Origin: Bordetella parapertussis
Lineage (GTDB): Bacteria; Pseudomonadota; Gammaproteobacteria; Burkholderiales; Burkholderiaceae_C
Direction of reading: 5' to 3'
DNA length: 7,481 nucleotides
NCBI GenBank assembly: GCA_945900695.1
Contig: CAMDJU010000132.1
Coordinates: forward strand, 1 to 7,481
The position numbers and the translations under genes were made by a program. Under the pieces are notes generated by a model. It had not been told where the DNA came from, did no database searches, and saw nothing but the letters and a program-made list of their open reading frames with translations. Of the stretch, positions 6,506-7,481 are shown piece by piece (the first letter of the stretch is position 1; the number at the start of each line of letters is the position of its first letter).

Positions 6506-6523
6506 GGGATGGGTGGGGGTGGG
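6506..6523 (+). other. G-quadruplex motif at the xdhA start
   Basis: The + strand reads GGGATGGGTGGGGGTGGG: four G-runs of at least 3 with loops of 2, 1 and 1 nt, a canonical short-loop quadruplex pattern. It touches the xdhA ATG (6505-6503) and lies on the template strand. The mRNA leader is therefore C-rich and lacks a ribosome binding site there. Folding in vivo is not shown. Confidence 0.6.
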
Positions 6524-6562
6524 TTGAATGATTTGCAAAAATTTCAGATCATTTTAGGGACA

Positions 6563-6604
6563 GCCGCCGGCGGCCCCGCGAGCCCGACAAAAAAACTATC
6601 GGGC
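6563..6604. repeat. two inverted repeats between hiuH and xdhA
   Basis: GCCGCCGGCGGC (6563-6574) is a perfect 12-bp palindrome. GCCCGA (6582-6587) pairs with TCGGGC (6599-6604) around an 11-nt loop holding a seven-base A-run (T-run on the - strand). In the hiuH-xdhA transcript both could fold. The T-run is inside the loop rather than after the stem, so this is not a standard intrinsic terminator. A TAAAAT hexamer (- strand, about 6551-6556) could be a -10 box for xdhA, but no matching -35 is seen. Confidence 0.4.
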
Positions 6605-6627
6605 ACCCTGCAAAACCGCCCCACCCC

Positions 6628-6981
6628 TCAAGAGCCCCGGTAAGTGGAATAGGCCCAGGGACTGACCAACAAAGGCACGTGGTAGTGGCTGCCCACATCG
6701 GCCACGCCAAAGTCCAGGCCCACTTGGTCCAGAAATGCGGGCTCGGGCAGGGCCACCCCGCGGCCCACAAAATACGCCTTGACATCAAAAATCAAGCGAT
6801 AAGTGCCCGGTTTCAGGCTTTGGTTGTCATACAAAGGTCCATCTGGGTTGCGCCCATCGGCATTAAGTACCAAACGCTTCACGAAGCTCGCTTGGCCCCC
6901 ATGGGTGGTGTACAAGGCCACGCCCATGCCAGCGGCGGGGCAACCGTGCATGGTGTCCAAAACATGTGTGCTCAAGCCCAT
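6628..6981 (-). CDS. hiuH: 5-hydroxyisourate hydrolase (transthyretin-like)
   Basis: Known role: hydrolyses 5-hydroxyisourate, the unstable product of urate oxidation, to OHCU. It acts as a transthyretin-like homotetramer. Seen: 117 residues, the normal length for the short form without a signal peptide, so cytoplasmic. The N-terminal signature is LSTHVLDT followed by GCPAAGM, with His6. Arg44 is in NADGRNPDG. The C-terminal signature is HYHVPLLVSPWAYSTYRGS with His101 and the terminal YRGS. His6, Arg44 and His101 correspond to the family's catalytic His-Arg-His. The start ATG 6981 has AAGGAG (6992-6987) 5 nt ahead. It is the first gene of the - strand series, just downstream of the GTGTATACA palindrome, and is divergent from gntR. 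It is the same protein also called PucM or UraH. Confidence 0.96.
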   Translation of the reverse strand: MGLSTHVLDTMHGCPAAGMGVALYTTHGGQASFVKRLVLNADGRNPDGPLYDNQSLKPGTYRLIFDVKAYFVGRGVALPEPAFLDQVGLDFGVADVGSHYHVPLLVSPWAYSTYRGS

Positions 6982-6986
6982 GGGAT

Positions 6987-6992
6987 CTCCTT
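6987..6992 (-). promoter_or_regulatory. ribosome binding site of hiuH
   Basis: AAGGAG on the - strand with a 5-nt spacer to ATG 6981; it is the strongest Shine-Dalgarno of the cluster along with that of xdhB. Confidence 0.7.
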
Positions 6993-7008
6993 GGCGGTGG
7001 TCAGATGC

Positions 7009-7026
7009 AAAAGTGTATACAATTTT
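7009..7026. promoter_or_regulatory. putative GntR operator in the hiuH-gntR divergent promoter
   Basis: AAAAGTGTATACAATTTT is an 18-bp palindrome with a single mismatched pair, centred 36 bp upstream of the hiuH ATG and 43 bp upstream of the gntR ATG. It shares AAGTGTATACA with the site at 1081-1094. The location suits autoregulation of gntR together with control of hiuH and probably xdhAB. On the - strand TACACT inside it could serve as a -10 box, but -35 matches are poor on both strands. Binding is inferred, not shown. Confidence 0.65.
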
Positions 7027-7060
7027 TTGAACCTATTGACCGAGCCCTTCTCGTCAAGCC

Positions 7061-7481
7061 ATGTCCGAAACCAGCACACCCACCGATCAGATTGTCGAAG
7101 GCCTGACCCGCGCCATCGTCGAGCATCGATTGCAGCCCGGCGCCAAGCTGGCCGAGCAAAAGTTGGCCGACCATTACGGTGTGTCGCGCACCCTGGTGCG
7201 CCAAGCCTTGTTTCAGTTGTCGCAAAAGCGCCTGATCCAGATGGAGCCTGCGCGCGGGGCTTTTGTGGCCACCCCATCGGTGAGCGAGGCCCGCCAAGTG
7301 TTTGCGGTGCGGCGCATGTTGGAGGCCGAAATGACCCGGGCTTTTGTGCGCATGCTCCAGCCCGAATGGTTGACCAGCTTGCAAGAACACGTGGCCCAAG
7401 AGCGTGCTGCGATCGCCCAAGACAATGTCAGCGCCCGCACCGAATTGCTGGGTGACTTTCATGTGCGCATGGCCGAGTTGA
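7061..7481 (+). CDS. GntR-family transcriptional regulator, FadR/FCD subfamily (C-terminus outside window)
   Basis: The first 140 residues are present and the frame is open to the right edge. The N-terminal winged helix-turn-helix (about 9-71) shows the GntR signature: LTRAIVEHRLQPGAKLAE, LADHYGVSRTLVRQAL (recognition helix 42-53) and the wing RLIQMEPARGAFVATPS. The FCD ligand-binding domain begins around 76 (EARQVFAVRRMLEAEM) and reaches GDFHVRMAEL, where His134 is a likely metal-coordinating residue. In this subfamily the domain often binds carboxylates with a metal ion. It is divergent from hiuH with a GTGTATACA palindrome between, so it is probably the local regulator of the purine genes and of itself. 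The effector is unknown; a purine-degradation carboxylate is a reasonable guess. The ATG at 7061 gives a standard N-terminus, though no clear Shine-Dalgarno precedes it. Confidence 0.93.
   Translation, partial: MSETSTPTDQIVEGLTRAIVEHRLQPGAKLAEQKLADHYGVSRTLVRQALFQLSQKRLIQMEPARGAFVATPSVSEARQVFAVRRMLEAEMTRAFVRMLQPEWLTSLQEHVAQERAAIAQDNVSARTELLGDFHVRMAEL

Noticed and set aside
6582..6604. Possible intrinsic terminator after hiuH
   Set aside because: The T-run lies in the hairpin loop, not after the stem, so it does not have terminator form on either strand.
1..7481. Mobile element, CRISPR array, tRNA/rRNA or phage genes
   Set aside because: No transposase or integrase reading frame, no terminal inverted repeats with target duplications, no regularly spaced repeats and no RNA gene signatures were seen.

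Overview
The window looks like part of a chromosome from a betaproteobacterium, most likely Burkholderiales/Comamonadaceae. This rests on the high-GC codon use, the typical protein style, and a purine-catabolism gene set (hiuH, xdhA, xdhB, xdhC, puuD) next to a GntR-type regulator. No search was possible, so the taxonomic call is inference.

Layout from right to left, which is the direction of transcription of the main cluster. A divergent GntR/FadR-subfamily regulator (7061 to the right edge, + strand, cut by the window) sits back to back with hiuH (6981-6628, 5-hydroxyisourate hydrolase). Next on the - strand come xdhA (Fe-S/FAD subunit) and xdhB (molybdenum subunit) of xanthine dehydrogenase, coupled as TGA-CC-ATG. 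A + strand gene for a Pro-rich lipoprotein with a TonB-like C-terminal domain (2021-2575) then lies between xdhB and xdhC, reading against the cluster. xdhC (1901-1095, Moco insertion/maturation factor) and puuD (964 to the left edge, membrane urate hydroxylase with a C-terminal cytochrome c) complete the - strand series.

Pathway logic: XdhAB, matured by XdhC, converts hypoxanthine/xanthine to urate. PuuD oxidises urate to 5-hydroxyisourate, passing electrons to the respiratory chain through a c-type heme. HiuH hydrolyses 5-hydroxyisourate to OHCU. OHCU decarboxylase, allantoinase and later enzymes are not in the window.

The main points of interest are these. (1) puuD is broken in this sequence. 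The membrane domain is in one frame, while the last membrane segment and the CVSCH heme site are in another, and the junction looks like a deletion at a short CAGTTTT-type repeat or a homopolymer indel. (2) Two nearly identical GTGTATACA-centred palindromes lie only at the gntR/hiuH divergent promoter and upstream of puuD, which outlines a small GntR regulon. (3) A foreign-looking convergent lipoprotein gene separates xdhC from xdhAB. (4) A strong G-quadruplex motif sits on the template strand at the xdhA start. Apart from these the region is a fairly ordinary purine-degradation locus. I found no RNA genes, insertion sequences, CRISPR arrays or origins.
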